From NCBI GenBank assembly GCA_001799735.1, contig MGUA01000008.1:71175-135174 (forward strand): a DNA stretch of 64,000 nucleotides. Reading direction: 5' to 3'. The stretch is from Elusimicrobia bacterium GWB2_63_22 (GTDB lineage: Bacteria > Elusimicrobiota > Elusimicrobia > Elusimicrobiales > UBA9959). Shown here piece by piece: positions 28,477 to 36,276 of this stretch; position 1 is the stretch's first letter, and every line of letters begins with the position of its first letter. The notes under the pieces are model-generated. The model was not told the DNA's origin and made no database searches. It saw nothing but the letters and a program-made list of their open reading frames with translations. The position numbers were made by a program, and so were the translations under genes.

Positions 28477-30539
28477 TTTTTCTTTACGTACTTGATGTGG
28501 CGGACGCTGGTGCCGGGGAAGTAGAACTCCATTATGGCCTTGTAGTCCAGGTCGTACTTGCCGGCCAGGCCCGCCGCGCCGCTCTGGCAGAGGCCGATGG
28601 CGTGGCCCCAGCCGCCGCCGTAGATCCAGTAGTTGCGCACATGGCCGTTCTTGAAGCGGTTTATCTCTATCTCGAACAGCGTGCTCTTGAGCGAGCTGAA
28701 TCCCAGCAGGTTGCGTATCAGGTGCTCCCGGGTCACGGTCACGGTCTTTTTTTTGCCCACCACACGGAGCGTGTTGACGTTGCCGGAAGGGCTGCGCCGC
28801 AGCGGCACGATGTCGATGATCTCCCCGACGCTGTAATCTTTGTTTATCCTGAAGGTCATGTCCTTCTGGCGGATGATCTTCATCCAGCGGTACTCCGAGG
28901 CGCGCACGCGCCCGGGGTAATTGCAGTTGGCAGCCGGGTTGCCGGTCAGCCACAAATGCCAGTCCCAGGGGTCCATGGGTTCCTCGGGTTTATCCGGGTG
29001 CACGTCGGCCTTGGTCACCAGGTAGGGCGAGTCGCCCCAGCCGGTGACCTCTTTGGAGGCCTGGATCCAGCCGCCGCAGTTGGAGTGGAAGAAAGTGTAG
29101 GCGGGGCGGCCGTGGTAGGTCAATATTTCGCCTTCGGTATCCACCACGGCCCGGCTGGTAGTGTTGGCCTCGTTGGATTTGCCTTTGTAGGCCTGGCAAT
29201 GCTGGCCGTCGCAGAGATGGTAGCCTTCCTTCTTGTGCTGGCCGCCGCGGGCGCGGCGGATAAGCACCTGCGTGCGGGCTATGACGGCCTGGGCCTTGAG
29301 CGATTCGTAGGGCCATTGCGGGGCCACTTCGCTGGGCACCACGCCCAGCAGGTACAGCTCGCTCTCTATCACGTTTACGGCTTTTATGCCGCGGGTGCCG
29401 TTGGGGGAGAGTTCTATGTAGCCGCGGTACTGCCGGTCCGCGCCGCGGAACCACGGGTTCTTTATCTTGGCGGAAGCCTCGAAAATTATCGAGCCGTTCT
29501 TGCGCGCGGGCTTGAGCTGCAGCGTGCCGGTAAAGCGGCCATAGACCATGCCCTTTGGGTCCTTAAGCACCACCGCGCCGCCCTCGTAGAGCGCGTACCA
29601 GATCTGGTCGGGCGGTATATTGGCGAAGTTCTTGCCGCTGGCCTTGCCGGTAACGGTTATGCCCTCGTAAGACCTGAACAGCAGCAGGTTGTTGGCGCCC
29701 TGTTTGCCGGTGACCCCGGTGCCTATGCCCACCCGGATCTTCACCGAGTCTGAAAGATTTTCCAGCGCGTCCAGCGGCTCCATCACCAGCGGTTTGGTTA
29801 TCTTGAACGGCGGGCGGATCTCCTCGGGCTGCTTGGTAAGCTTGCCCTCCAGCACCTTCATCATCTTGGAGGCGATGGGGTGGCCCGGCGCGTAGTCGAG
29901 CACCCGGTAATACTGGTTCCAGGCCTCGTTGAACTTGCCCTGCCGGGCGTAGATGCCGGCCAGCGGCAGGCGCGCCTCGGTGAAGGAGGGGTCCTTGCGC
30001 AGGGCCTCTATCAGCGCCTCCTCGGCCTCACGGTGCATCTTGAAATTCATGTAGTTCCAGGCCAGGATATAGTCCACGCCGGCGAAGTCCGGGCGGAGCT
30101 GGCGGTATTTGTCCAGGTGCTCCAGCGCCAGGGGCTTGTCCTCCAGGTTGGCGTAGACGCTGGCCAGGCCCAGCTCGGCGCGGGCGTGCAGGGCCTGCAC
30201 CCGTATGGCCGCCTCGAAGGCAGAGCGCGCGCCGGCGTAATCCGCCTGGTGGAAGCGCAGCCAGCCGAGCTCGGAATAAATATCGGGATTATGGGGGTCC
30301 CGCTCCAGCGCCCGCACCAGGTAGGTGGCCGCGTCGTGGTAGCGGCCGGCCTGCTTAAGCGCCGCCGCGGCGTTGAGCAGGGGCTTGGCCTGGTCCGGCC
30401 GTTCCGCCGCCAGCGCGGCGTAGGCGGAAGCGGCCTGCAGCAGGTCGCCTTTAAGGTAAAGTTCGTACGGCCCGGCCGCCGCTTGAGCGGCGCGGGATTG
30501 AAAGAGGGAGAATAAAAGAATAAGATAAACTCTTCGCAC
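28473..30539 (-). CDS. TPR-SpoIID/LytB fusion protein
   Basis: A 688-residue exported protein. After a signal peptide (MRRVYLILLFSLFQSRAAQA), residues about 25-245 form TPR repeats (LVRALERDPHNPDIYSELGW, AFEAAIRVQALHARAELGLA), and residues about 380-685 form a SpoIID domain (ESELYLLGVVPSEVAPQWPY, LKAQAVIARTQVLIRR, FFHSNCGGWI). SpoIID proteins cut glycan strands of peptidoglycan that have lost their peptides; related LytB domains regulate amidases. The TPR part probably docks the enzyme to a partner. It is the first gene of a two-gene leftward unit and is divergent from the ECF sigma gene 67 bases away. Confidence 0.92.
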   Translation of the reverse strand: MRRVYLILLFSLFQSRAAQAAAGPYELYLKGDLLQAASAYAALAAERPDQAKPLLNAAAALKQAGRYHDAATYLVRALERDPHNPDIYSELGWLRFHQADYAGARSAFEAAIRVQALHARAELGLASVYANLEDKPLALEHLDKYRQLRPDFAGVDYILAWNYMNFKMHREAEEALIEALRKDPSFTEARLPLAGIYARQGKFNEAWNQYYRVLDYAPGHPIASKMMKVLEGKLTKQPEEIRPPFKITKPLVMEPLDALENLSDSVKIRVGIGTGVTGKQGANNLLLFRSYEGITVTGKASGKNFANIPPDQIWYALYEGGAVVLKDPKGMVYGRFTGTLQLKPARKNGSIIFEASAKIKNPWFRGADRQYRGYIELSPNGTRGIKAVNVIESELYLLGVVPSEVAPQWPYESLKAQAVIARTQVLIRRARGGQHKKEGYHLCDGQHCQAYKGKSNEANTTSRAVVDTEGEILTYHGRPAYTFFHSNCGGWIQASKEVTGWGDSPYLVTKADVHPDKPEEPMDPWDWHLWLTGNPAANCNYPGRVRASEYRWMKIIRQKDMTFRINKDYSVGEIIDIVPLRRSPSGNVNTLRVVGKKKTVTVTREHLIRNLLGFSSLKSTLFEIEINRFKNGHVRNYWIYGGGWGHAIGLCQSGAAGLAGKYDLDYKAIMEFYFPGTSVRHIKYVKKK

Positions 30540-30606
30540 CGTACATTATCGTATGAAATTATTAGTGGCGTGCGAATAGGGCACCGCCCGGGAAACCCGC
30601 GAAAAC

Positions 30607-31179
30607 ATGGAAGAAGAACAAGCTGACGCCGCGCTGGTCGCCGCCTACAAGGCCGGCGACGCGGAGGCGCTTGGCGTGCTGATGGAGCGGCACAAGGCGC
30701 CCGTGTACGGCTACCTGCTGCGCCTGACCGGCCGGCCCGACGCCGCCGACGACCTGTTCCAGGAAGTGTTCCTCAAGCTCGTAAAGAATCCCGGCGCCTA
30801 CAACGAGCGGGAAAAGCTCCGGGCCTGGCTGTTCACGGTGGCCAGGAACGCCGCGATGGATTATTTCAGGCGCGAGACCGCCCGGAGCGAGACCCCGCTG
30901 GAGGGCGACGCTGATAAGCCCGGCCCCGCGGATTTTATCGCCTCCTCGGAACCGGGGCCGGAGCAGGCCCTCTACAATAAAACTTTGGGCGAGCGCATAG
31001 ACGCCGCCATGGGCTGCCTGTCGGCCGACCAGCGCGAGGTCTTCTACCTGCGCCAGTATTCCGAACTGTCTTTCAGGGAGATCGCGGACATGCTGGGGCT
31101 GCCCATCGGCACGGTGCTGGCCCGCATGAGCCGGGCCGCCGCCCTGCTGCGGGAAAAACTGGAAAAAGAGACGCAATAA
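30607..31179 (+). CDS. ECF-family RNA polymerase sigma factor
   Basis: A 190-residue sigma-70 family ECF factor. Region 2 contains DAADDLFQEVFLKLVKNPG and the DNA-melting segment LRAWLFTVARNAAMDYFRRE; region 4 contains FREIADMLGLPIGTVLARMS, a typical helix-turn-helix. It would redirect RNA polymerase to a small set of genes, likely including its own operon. The next gene is a zinc-finger anti-sigma factor, the usual partner, and then a Met-rich exported protein, the probable effector or target. I see no clear ECF -35 in the 67-base divergent region. Confidence 0.95.
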   Translation: MEEEQADAALVAAYKAGDAEALGVLMERHKAPVYGYLLRLTGRPDAADDLFQEVFLKLVKNPGAYNEREKLRAWLFTVARNAAMDYFRRETARSETPLEGDADKPGPADFIASSEPGPEQALYNKTLGERIDAAMGCLSADQREVFYLRQYSELSFREIADMLGLPIGTVLARMSRAAALLREKLEKETQ

Positions 31180-31217
31180 AGCCCGGCCCCGCTGCGTTGT
31201 ATGGATAGGAACTGGTT

Positions 31218-31691
31218 ATGAACTGCGAATACGGAGAGAAACTCATACTTTACTTCTACGGCGAAGCCGGGGAAGCTCTGCGGGCCGAGACCGAAAGCCA
31301 CCTCGCCGCCTGCGGGGTCTGCCGCGCCTCGCTGGCTGCCCTTAAGCAGGCGGGGGACCGGCTGTCCGTTCCGCAGGCCGGGCCTTCCCGCGCCGCCCAG
31401 GCGGCGGTGATGGTGGCCGCGCGCGCCCAGGCCGCCAAACGCAGGGGCTTCGGTTTCAGCTGGCGGCCGGCGCTGCTCAGCGGGGCGCTGTCGGCAGTGA
31501 TGGGCGTGGTGTTCGCCGTTTCGGCGCGCAACTCCGCGGCCGACCTGGCCTGGAACAGCGGCATAGACGCCAAACTGGATTCGGTGGAGTACTCGGTGTA
31601 CCAGGCGGAGTCCGACCTGGCCCAGGCGTCCGGCGACTGGGAGTACGGCTACAGCGTTCTTGAAGACGAGCGTTCGATGGTTGAGGTTTAA
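31218..31691 (+). CDS. Membrane anti-sigma factor (zinc-binding)
   Basis: A 157-residue protein with an N-terminal cytosolic zinc-finger of the zf-HC2 type (Cys3, then HLAACGVC) that binds the sigma factor, one membrane segment (residues about 78-95, ALLSGALSAVMGVVFAV) and a short periplasmic tail rich in acidic and aromatic residues. It starts 38 bases after the sigma gene. Signal reception by the periplasmic part would release the sigma factor. The tail is short, so a partner such as the next gene product may be the true sensor. Confidence 0.88.
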   Translation: MNCEYGEKLILYFYGEAGEALRAETESHLAACGVCRASLAALKQAGDRLSVPQAGPSRAAQAAVMVAARAQAAKRRGFGFSWRPALLSGALSAVMGVVFAVSARNSAADLAWNSGIDAKLDSVEYSVYQAESDLAQASGDWEYGYSVLEDERSMVEV

Positions 31692-31710
31692 AGACTAAGG
31701 AGGCAGTATT

Positions 31711-32454
31711 ATGAACAAGAAGATCACATTTTGGCTGATGACCCTGGCGCTGGCGGCCGTGCCCGCTTTAAACGCGGCGGCCCAGGATGAGCAGGGGCCC
31801 GGCCCCGGGGATGAAATGGAGATGTCCGAAGACGGACCCGACAGGCCCGATTTCGAGCCGGGCATGGGCCAGGGCATGGGCCCCCGTGGCCAGATGGGCG
31901 GCCCCGGCATGAAGCAGGGGATGAAGCAGCGCGGCGGCATGGACGAGGAGCGGATGATCGTCAAGAAGCGGAAGATGATGAAGCAGGGGATGGGTGGTCC
32001 CGGTTTCGTGTCGGAAGAGGACACGCTGGGCATCATTAAAAAGCACGACGCCGCTTTCGCCAAGAAGGTGGGTGAACTGCGCGAGATAGCCCCGGCCAAG
32101 TACAAGATGATCCTGCAGATGTCCGGCAAGCTGTTCGCCATGGCGAGGATGCAGCAGGACGAGAGCATAGAGAAGGACGCCGTGCGCACGCTGGCGCTGG
32201 AGTTCGAGAGCAAGGAACTGTCGCTCAAATACAACAAGGCCTCCGACGCGGACAAAAAGTCCATTAAGGACAAGCTCAAGGGCGTGCTGTCCGAGCTCTT
32301 CGACCTGAAGTCCAAAGGTCAGGAACTGCGGGCCAGGCACATGGAGAAAGAGATAGCCAGGCTCAAGAAGAACCTCGAGGCGCGCAAGGCCAACAAGGCC
32401 AAGATCGTGGAGCAGCGCCTGGAGCAGCTGACCGGCGAAGGCTACGGCTGGTAG
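31711..32454 (+). CDS. Met-rich exported protein, Spy/CpxP-like
   Basis: A 247-residue protein with a signal peptide (MNKKITFWLMTLALAAVPAL, cleavage near NAAA-QDE). Residues about 30-95 are acidic and then rich in Met, Gly and Gln (MGQGMGPRGQMGGPGMKQGM), and the rest forms charged amphipathic helices, like periplasmic Spy/CpxP chaperones. Met-rich tracts commonly bind copper(I) or protect against oxidation. As third gene of the sigma/anti-sigma operon it is probably either the regulated effector or the sensor. Metal binding is an inference from composition only. Confidence 0.7.
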   Translation: MNKKITFWLMTLALAAVPALNAAAQDEQGPGPGDEMEMSEDGPDRPDFEPGMGQGMGPRGQMGGPGMKQGMKQRGGMDEERMIVKKRKMMKQGMGGPGFVSEEDTLGIIKKHDAAFAKKVGELREIAPAKYKMILQMSGKLFAMARMQQDESIEKDAVRTLALEFESKELSLKYNKASDADKKSIKDKLKGVLSELFDLKSKGQELRARHMEKEIARLKKNLEARKANKAKIVEQRLEQLTGEGYGW

Positions 32455-32462
32455 TTGACGGC

Positions 32463-32507
32463 AGGTCCCCCGGGGCATTCCCCTTCACCCCACACCCCGG
32501 GGAACCT
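32463..32507. other. Inverted repeat downstream of the sigma operon
   Basis: AGGTCCCCCGGGG (32463-32475) and CCCCGGGGAACCT (32495-32507) are complementary with one mismatch, around a 19-base loop. No T-run follows, so this is not an intrinsic terminator; the true one lies 20 bases further on. It may stabilise the mRNA 3' end. Confidence 0.45.
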
Positions 32508-32526
32508 GGCGGTGGTATGAATGTGA

Positions 32527-32562
32527 AAAGAAGCAGGCTCAAAAGGGCCTGCTTCTTTTTTT
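32527..32562. terminator. Bidirectional intrinsic terminator
   Basis: AAGAAGCAGGC (about 32528-32538) pairs with GCCTGCTTCTT (32547-32557), followed by T-rich sequence on the right and A-rich on the left. It ends the sigma operon and the convergent subtilase gene. Confidence 0.88.
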
Positions 32563-32573
32563 GTAAGGGTGGT

Positions 32574-33812
32574 TTAGTTGCCGGCCTGGAACTGTTCTAC
32601 AAGCTTTGCGGGGAGAGGCACGCCGGCGCCCTGCTGCTCGGGCGGCAAACCTATATTGAAGGAAGCCTTCACCAGGGCCGCGCGCAGGGCGGCCTCGCCC
32701 TTGATGCCCAACCCCACGGCCAGAGCCGCCACGGCGGACACGTGCGGCGCCGCCTGCGAGGTGCCGTCGGCCAGCAGGAAGGAGTTAACGGGGTAGGAAG
32801 AATAGATGCGCACGCCCGGCGCCGTGAAGTCGGTGGCCGGGCCGCTGCAGGAGAACTTGGCCAGCTTGTTGGAATAATCGACGGCGGTAACGGCCACCGA
32901 ATCCTCGTAGCCCGCCGGGTAGCCCACATCGCCGGCGAAGTTGCCGGCCGCGCAGACCACCAGCACGCCGGCCTTGCGGGCCGCCTTTACTGCCCTGGCC
33001 TGCGCCGCTATGTAGCCCGGCGCGCCCAGGCTCATATTGATGATGTCCACGCCCTGGGCCACGGCCCATTCCATGCCCGCTATCACCTGGGAAACCTTGC
33101 CGGTGCCGCTGCTGTTGAGCACCTTTACCGGGATGATGGTGGCTTCCGGCGCCAGGCCGGCCATGCCGCTCCAGTTGAGCGCCCCGGCGATGATGCCCGC
33201 CACGTGCGTGCCGTGGCCGGTGCCGTCTTCGGGGAGCGTGCCGGGCGCGAAGACGTTATAGCCCGGGGCGCAGTTGGCCGCCAGGTCGGGGTGGGTGCAT
33301 TCCACGCCTCCGTCCAGCACGGCTACGCGCGCGCCCTTGCCTTTGGTGTGGGCCCAGGCTTTAGGCGCGCCCATCCGTACCGAGCTCCAGGGCAGGCGTT
33401 CTGTTTTCCCCTCGGCGTTAGCGGTGGTTAGATAAACTGGGGAGATAGGCGCCGGGGTCGTGGCCTGCGGCGGCTGTGTGCCCGCGGCCTCGCCGCGCAG
33501 CAGGGCGGCTACCTCCGCCTGCGCCGCCTGCAGGGGCGACGGCTGTTCGGAGGCCAGCCAGTAAATTTCCCTGTCGTCTTCGGCCGAGTCCACGCCGGGA
33601 ACGCGGGAAATGTCGGCGGTCCTGACGTCTTCCGGGAAGTCGGCCAGCACGCCGTTGATAAAAGGGAACGCCTGCACTATGCGGCCGCCCTTGCCCTGTA
33701 CCAGGCGCGCTTGCGCCGCAGGGGAGACGTCCTCGGCGAAGGTGATTACCGTCTGCCCGGCGCTGGCGGGGCCGGCGGCCAGCAGGAGCAGGGTCAGGAA
33801 GGCGGTTTTCAT
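32574..33812 (-). CDS. Subtilisin-like S8 protease (second copy)
   Basis: A 412-residue exported serine protease with a signal peptide (MKTAFLTLLLLAAGPASAGQ), an inhibitor I9-like propeptide (residues about 20-85) and a catalytic S8 domain. The triad is complete: Asp167 (in VAVLDGGVE, with Gly where Thr is usual), His200 (HGTHVAG) and Ser352 (GTSQAAPHV). A Pro/Thr-rich linker lies near residues 110-130. It lies just downstream of a paralogous subtilase on the same strand and seems to be a diverged duplicate. A bidirectional terminator separates it from that copy, so it is probably transcribed on its own. Secreted proteolysis or maturation of surface proteins is the likely role. Confidence 0.93.
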   Translation of the reverse strand: MKTAFLTLLLLAAGPASAGQTVITFAEDVSPAAQARLVQGKGGRIVQAFPFINGVLADFPEDVRTADISRVPGVDSAEDDREIYWLASEQPSPLQAAQAEVAALLRGEAAGTQPPQATTPAPISPVYLTTANAEGKTERLPWSSVRMGAPKAWAHTKGKGARVAVLDGGVECTHPDLAANCAPGYNVFAPGTLPEDGTGHGTHVAGIIAGALNWSGMAGLAPEATIIPVKVLNSSGTGKVSQVIAGMEWAVAQGVDIINMSLGAPGYIAAQARAVKAARKAGVLVVCAAGNFAGDVGYPAGYEDSVAVTAVDYSNKLAKFSCSGPATDFTAPGVRIYSSYPVNSFLLADGTSQAAPHVSAVAALAVGLGIKGEAALRAALVKASFNIGLPPEQQGAGVPLPAKLVEQFQAGN

Positions 33813-33837
33813 AAGGTAAATACGATTTTACCAAATA

Positions 33838-33870
33838 AAAAACCCCGCGGAGATCTTCCGCGGGGTTTTT
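33838..33870. terminator. Intrinsic terminator between the subtilases
   Basis: AACCCCGCGGA (33841-33851) pairs with TCCGCGGGGTT (33856-33866), flanked by A6 on the left and T5 on the right. In the leftward direction it ends transcription of the upstream subtilase. Confidence 0.88.
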
Positions 33871-33884
33871 CTGCGCTTCAACTG

Positions 33885-35090
33885 TTAGCGCACCAGTTTG
33901 AAGGCGTCCACAAGGCCCGCGCCCTGCTGTACGGGGGTAAGACCCGGCAGCGGGGTGGCCGCGTTCTTAAGGGCCGCGCGCACGGCTTCCGCGCCGTTGG
34001 CGCCGGCGCCCACGGCGAGGGCCGCCAGGCCGGCCGCGTGCGGGCAGGCCATGGAGGTGCCGGACATGCTGGTGTAGCCGCCGCCCTTCTTGGTGGAGTA
34101 GACGCTGACGCCGGGCGCGATGATCACTATCTCGGCGCCGCGGGAGGAGAAGGAGGCTATTTTATCGCCGGAATCCGAGGCCGAGATGGCGATGGCCTGC
34201 GGGTACTTGGCGGGATAGTTGACGGGGCCGGAGTCGTTGCCGGCCGCGCAGACTATGGCTATGCCGGCCTCGTGGGCCTTTTCCATGATAAGCTTCAGGG
34301 CTTCCGTGCCGGAACCGCCGCCGAGGCTCATGTTGATGACGTCCATGCCGTTGTTGACGGCCCACTCTATGCCCGCCACGATCCAGGAGTACTGGCCCGA
34401 GCCGTTCTTATCGAGCACTTTTACGGCGTACAGGTCGGCCTCGGGGGCCACGCCTACCACGCCTTTAAGGTCTTTTATCGCGCCAATGGTGCCGGACACG
34501 TGCGTGCCGTGGCCCTGGTCGTCCATCGGGGTGGCGCCCGGGGTGACCGCGTTCCAGCCGCCCTTATAGTGGGGAGCGAGGTCGGGGTGGGTGAAGTCCA
34601 TGCCGGTGTCGATGATGGCCACTTTAACGCCTTTGCCGGCGCCGTAATCCCAGGCGGCGGCCGCGTTGACGCGCTTTACGCCCCAGGGGATTTCCTTAAC
34701 GGCAGGGTCCACTTCGGCCCGTATCTCGGCGAAAATGGGAGCCTCCCAGCCTTCGCCGGTGCGGATCATGTTAAGGGCGTTCTCCACGGAGGGGAGGGGT
34801 ACGGAATTCATGGAGGCGGGGGCGGCTTCTATCCAGCGGATATACCGGTCCTCGTCCACGCTTTTGACGCCTTTGAGGGAATAGATGCTGGCGTCTTTAA
34901 CGTCGTCAGGGAAAGAGGCCACGAGGGCGTCTATGACCTGGAACTTGCGGGTAACTTTGCCGCCTACGCTCTCTATGCTTTTGTCGATGGCGCCCTTGTA
35001 GGCGTGATCGAAGGTGATTATTTTCTGCGAAGCCTGCGCGGTAGCTGCCGCCAGCATCAGGCCTGCGAACAACGTGACGAGTTTTTTCAT
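33885..35090 (-). CDS. Subtilisin-like S8 protease
   Basis: A 401-residue exported serine protease with a signal peptide (MKKLVTLFAGLMLAAATAQA), an I9-like propeptide (residues about 22-80, KIITFDHAYKGAIDKSIESV) and an S8 domain with the full triad: Asp161 (VAIIDTGMD), His194 (HGTHVSGT) and Ser346 (GTSMACPHAAG). The oxyanion Asn lies in CAAGNDSGP. It has a strong promoter (35132-35161) with an overlapping inverted repeat and a TTGACA box; GGAGGAA precedes the ATG. The mature enzyme probably acts outside the inner membrane. It is paralogous to the gene at 32574. Confidence 0.95.
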   Translation of the reverse strand: MKKLVTLFAGLMLAAATAQASQKIITFDHAYKGAIDKSIESVGGKVTRKFQVIDALVASFPDDVKDASIYSLKGVKSVDEDRYIRWIEAAPASMNSVPLPSVENALNMIRTGEGWEAPIFAEIRAEVDPAVKEIPWGVKRVNAAAAWDYGAGKGVKVAIIDTGMDFTHPDLAPHYKGGWNAVTPGATPMDDQGHGTHVSGTIGAIKDLKGVVGVAPEADLYAVKVLDKNGSGQYSWIVAGIEWAVNNGMDVINMSLGGGSGTEALKLIMEKAHEAGIAIVCAAGNDSGPVNYPAKYPQAIAISASDSGDKIASFSSRGAEIVIIAPGVSVYSTKKGGGYTSMSGTSMACPHAAGLAALAVGAGANGAEAVRAALKNAATPLPGLTPVQQGAGLVDAFKLVR

Positions 35091-35113
35091 TCTTCCTCCA
35101 GAATAACGGGGGT

Positions 35114-35148
35114 ACCAAAAGACCTACTTGGAATATAGGACTTTTGGT
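35114..35148. promoter_or_regulatory. Inverted repeat at the subtilase start region (possible operator)
   Basis: ACCAAAAGACCTA (35114-35126) and TAGGACTTTTGGT (35136-35148) are complementary with one mismatch, around a nine-base loop. The repeat overlaps the -10 element and predicted start point of the leftward subtilase, so it could be a repressor site or a hairpin at the mRNA 5' end. Confidence 0.5.
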
Positions 35149-35161
35149 TGATTTGTGTCAA
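35132..35161 (-). promoter_or_regulatory. Promoter of the S8 protease at 33885
   Basis: Reading leftward, a perfect TTGACA (35161-35156) and TATATT (35137-35132) are 18 bases apart. It gives a leader of about 35 bases before the ATG at 35090. Confidence 0.7.
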
Positions 35162-35165
35162 GCCG

Positions 35166-35265
35166 AGGGGACGCTGATTCCTAAATTCCTAATTAAAAAA
35201 TCGCACTGCGGTGTAAAGTGCGTGCGGAAACGGATTATTTAGGAATTTAGGAATCAGCGTCCCCT
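35166..35265. repeat. Perfect 27-bp inverted repeat, REP/MITE-like
   Basis: Arms 35166-35192 and 35239-35265 are perfect reverse complements of 27 bases, starting AGGGGACGCTGATTCC and separated by 46 AT-rich bases that hold a minor CGCAC/GTGCG pair. The AT content of the arms (repeated TTCCTAAAT units) is unlike the surrounding DNA. The GGGGAC ... GTCCCC ends resemble small repeats associated with REP-type transposases; no transposase is present. It sits between the NP-repeat gene and the subtilase promoter. Confidence 0.75.
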
Positions 35266-35276
35266 ACAGGGAGCGG

Positions 35277-36164
35277 TTAATAGCCGGTTTTTACTTTGCT
35301 GGTGTCGAACTTGCCCACTATGCCGGACACTTCCGGGTTGCTCATCAGCATGGTCATGGTCTGCGGGTTCTGCATGGCCAGCGCCAGCAGTTCGGGATTG
35401 GAATCCACCAGCTTGGCCAGCTGGTCCGGGTTGCTCATCAGGCCCTGGGCTGCCGGGGTGTTCAGCAGGGCGCTCACTATGGCGCTGCCGGCCACGGCGC
35501 TTACCACGGCGGGATTGTTCATGGCGGCTTTAACCACCGGGTTATTAAGGAAATTCGTGGGCCCGCTGCCCTTGAGATAGTTGGCCAGGCCTTCCGGGCT
35601 GGCGGTGGCGGCCTTCACCGTGCCGCGCGACATGAAGCCGTTGACCACGTGCTTGTTGTTGAGCAGGGCGCCCACGGCCTTGGGGTTGTTCATCACCTTG
35701 CCGACCGCGTAGCTCAGGTAGCCTTTCTGCGCGCCCAGGCCCGCCTGGGTCTTGGCGTTGGTGTCGGCTGACTCCAGGGCGGCCTGGCCGCCTGTGCGGG
35801 CCCGGTACTGCCCGGCGTCGGCGGCCTTCTTGCGGCGGGCCTGCTCCTGTGCCGCCGCCACTTCGCGCTCTTCCTGGCGCTCTTCGGGACTGCGGGCCTC
35901 CTCGATATTGCCCTCTTTGCCGGAGCGGTAGCGGATGCTGTAGCCGCCGTCGTGCAGGCCGGGGTCGTAGTCGCCGTCCCCGCCTTTCTTTATGGTGCCT
36001 TCCTCGGCGTTGAAGGCGCTGTATTCGTCCTTGGACAGCGCCACGTCGCTGGAATTAACTTTCACCACCCACTTGTACAGCGGTATGGCCAGGATGATGT
36101 AGACCGGAGTAAGGTAGACCCAGATCTTCCAGGGGGATTTTTTGTTCTCGCCTTCCATAGCCAT
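35277..36164 (-). CDS. Membrane-anchored protein with NP-type helical repeats
   Basis: A 295-residue protein with one membrane segment near the N-terminus (residues about 12-30, KIWVYLTPVYIILAIPLYKW), a charged, Ala/Glu/Arg-rich stretch (residues about 80-130) and a C-terminal region (residues about 150-290) built of short repeats with Asn-Pro or Ser-Pro at each start: KVMNNPKAVGALL, NFLNNPVVKAAMNNPAVV, LMSNPDQLAKLVDSNPELL, LAMQNPQTMTMLMSNPEVSG. The pattern resembles STI1/XPC-type NP repeats, which bind hydrophobic peptides, but this could be convergent. Function unknown. No obvious ribosome binding site is seen; the ATG at 36158 is an alternative start. Confidence 0.75.
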   Translation of the reverse strand: MAMEGENKKSPWKIWVYLTPVYIILAIPLYKWVVKVNSSDVALSKDEYSAFNAEEGTIKKGGDGDYDPGLHDGGYSIRYRSGKEGNIEEARSPEERQEEREVAAAQEQARRKKAADAGQYRARTGGQAALESADTNAKTQAGLGAQKGYLSYAVGKVMNNPKAVGALLNNKHVVNGFMSRGTVKAATASPEGLANYLKGSGPTNFLNNPVVKAAMNNPAVVSAVAGSAIVSALLNTPAAQGLMSNPDQLAKLVDSNPELLALAMQNPQTMTMLMSNPEVSGIVGKFDTSKVKTGY

Positions 36165-36202
36165 AATATAACAACGAAAAGGCGTCTAGTCAACAGCCGC
36201 CC

Positions 36203-36231
36203 TTGATTTCCGTCGCTTCAGTTGGTATTAT
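36203..36231 (+). promoter_or_regulatory. Promoter of the GT2 gene
   Basis: TTGATT (36203-36208) and TATTAT (36226-36231) with a 17-base spacer form a good housekeeping promoter. A GCCGGC hairpin (about 36246-36266) follows in the leader. Confidence 0.65.
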
Positions 36232-36276
36232 TATCGATATCCATAGCCGGCCCTAAAAGAGCCGGCAGGGTCGTTA

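Noticed and set aside
30540-30606. ECF-type autoregulated promoter before the sigma gene
   Set aside because: I could not find a GGAAC-like -35 with a matching -10 in the 67-base gap.
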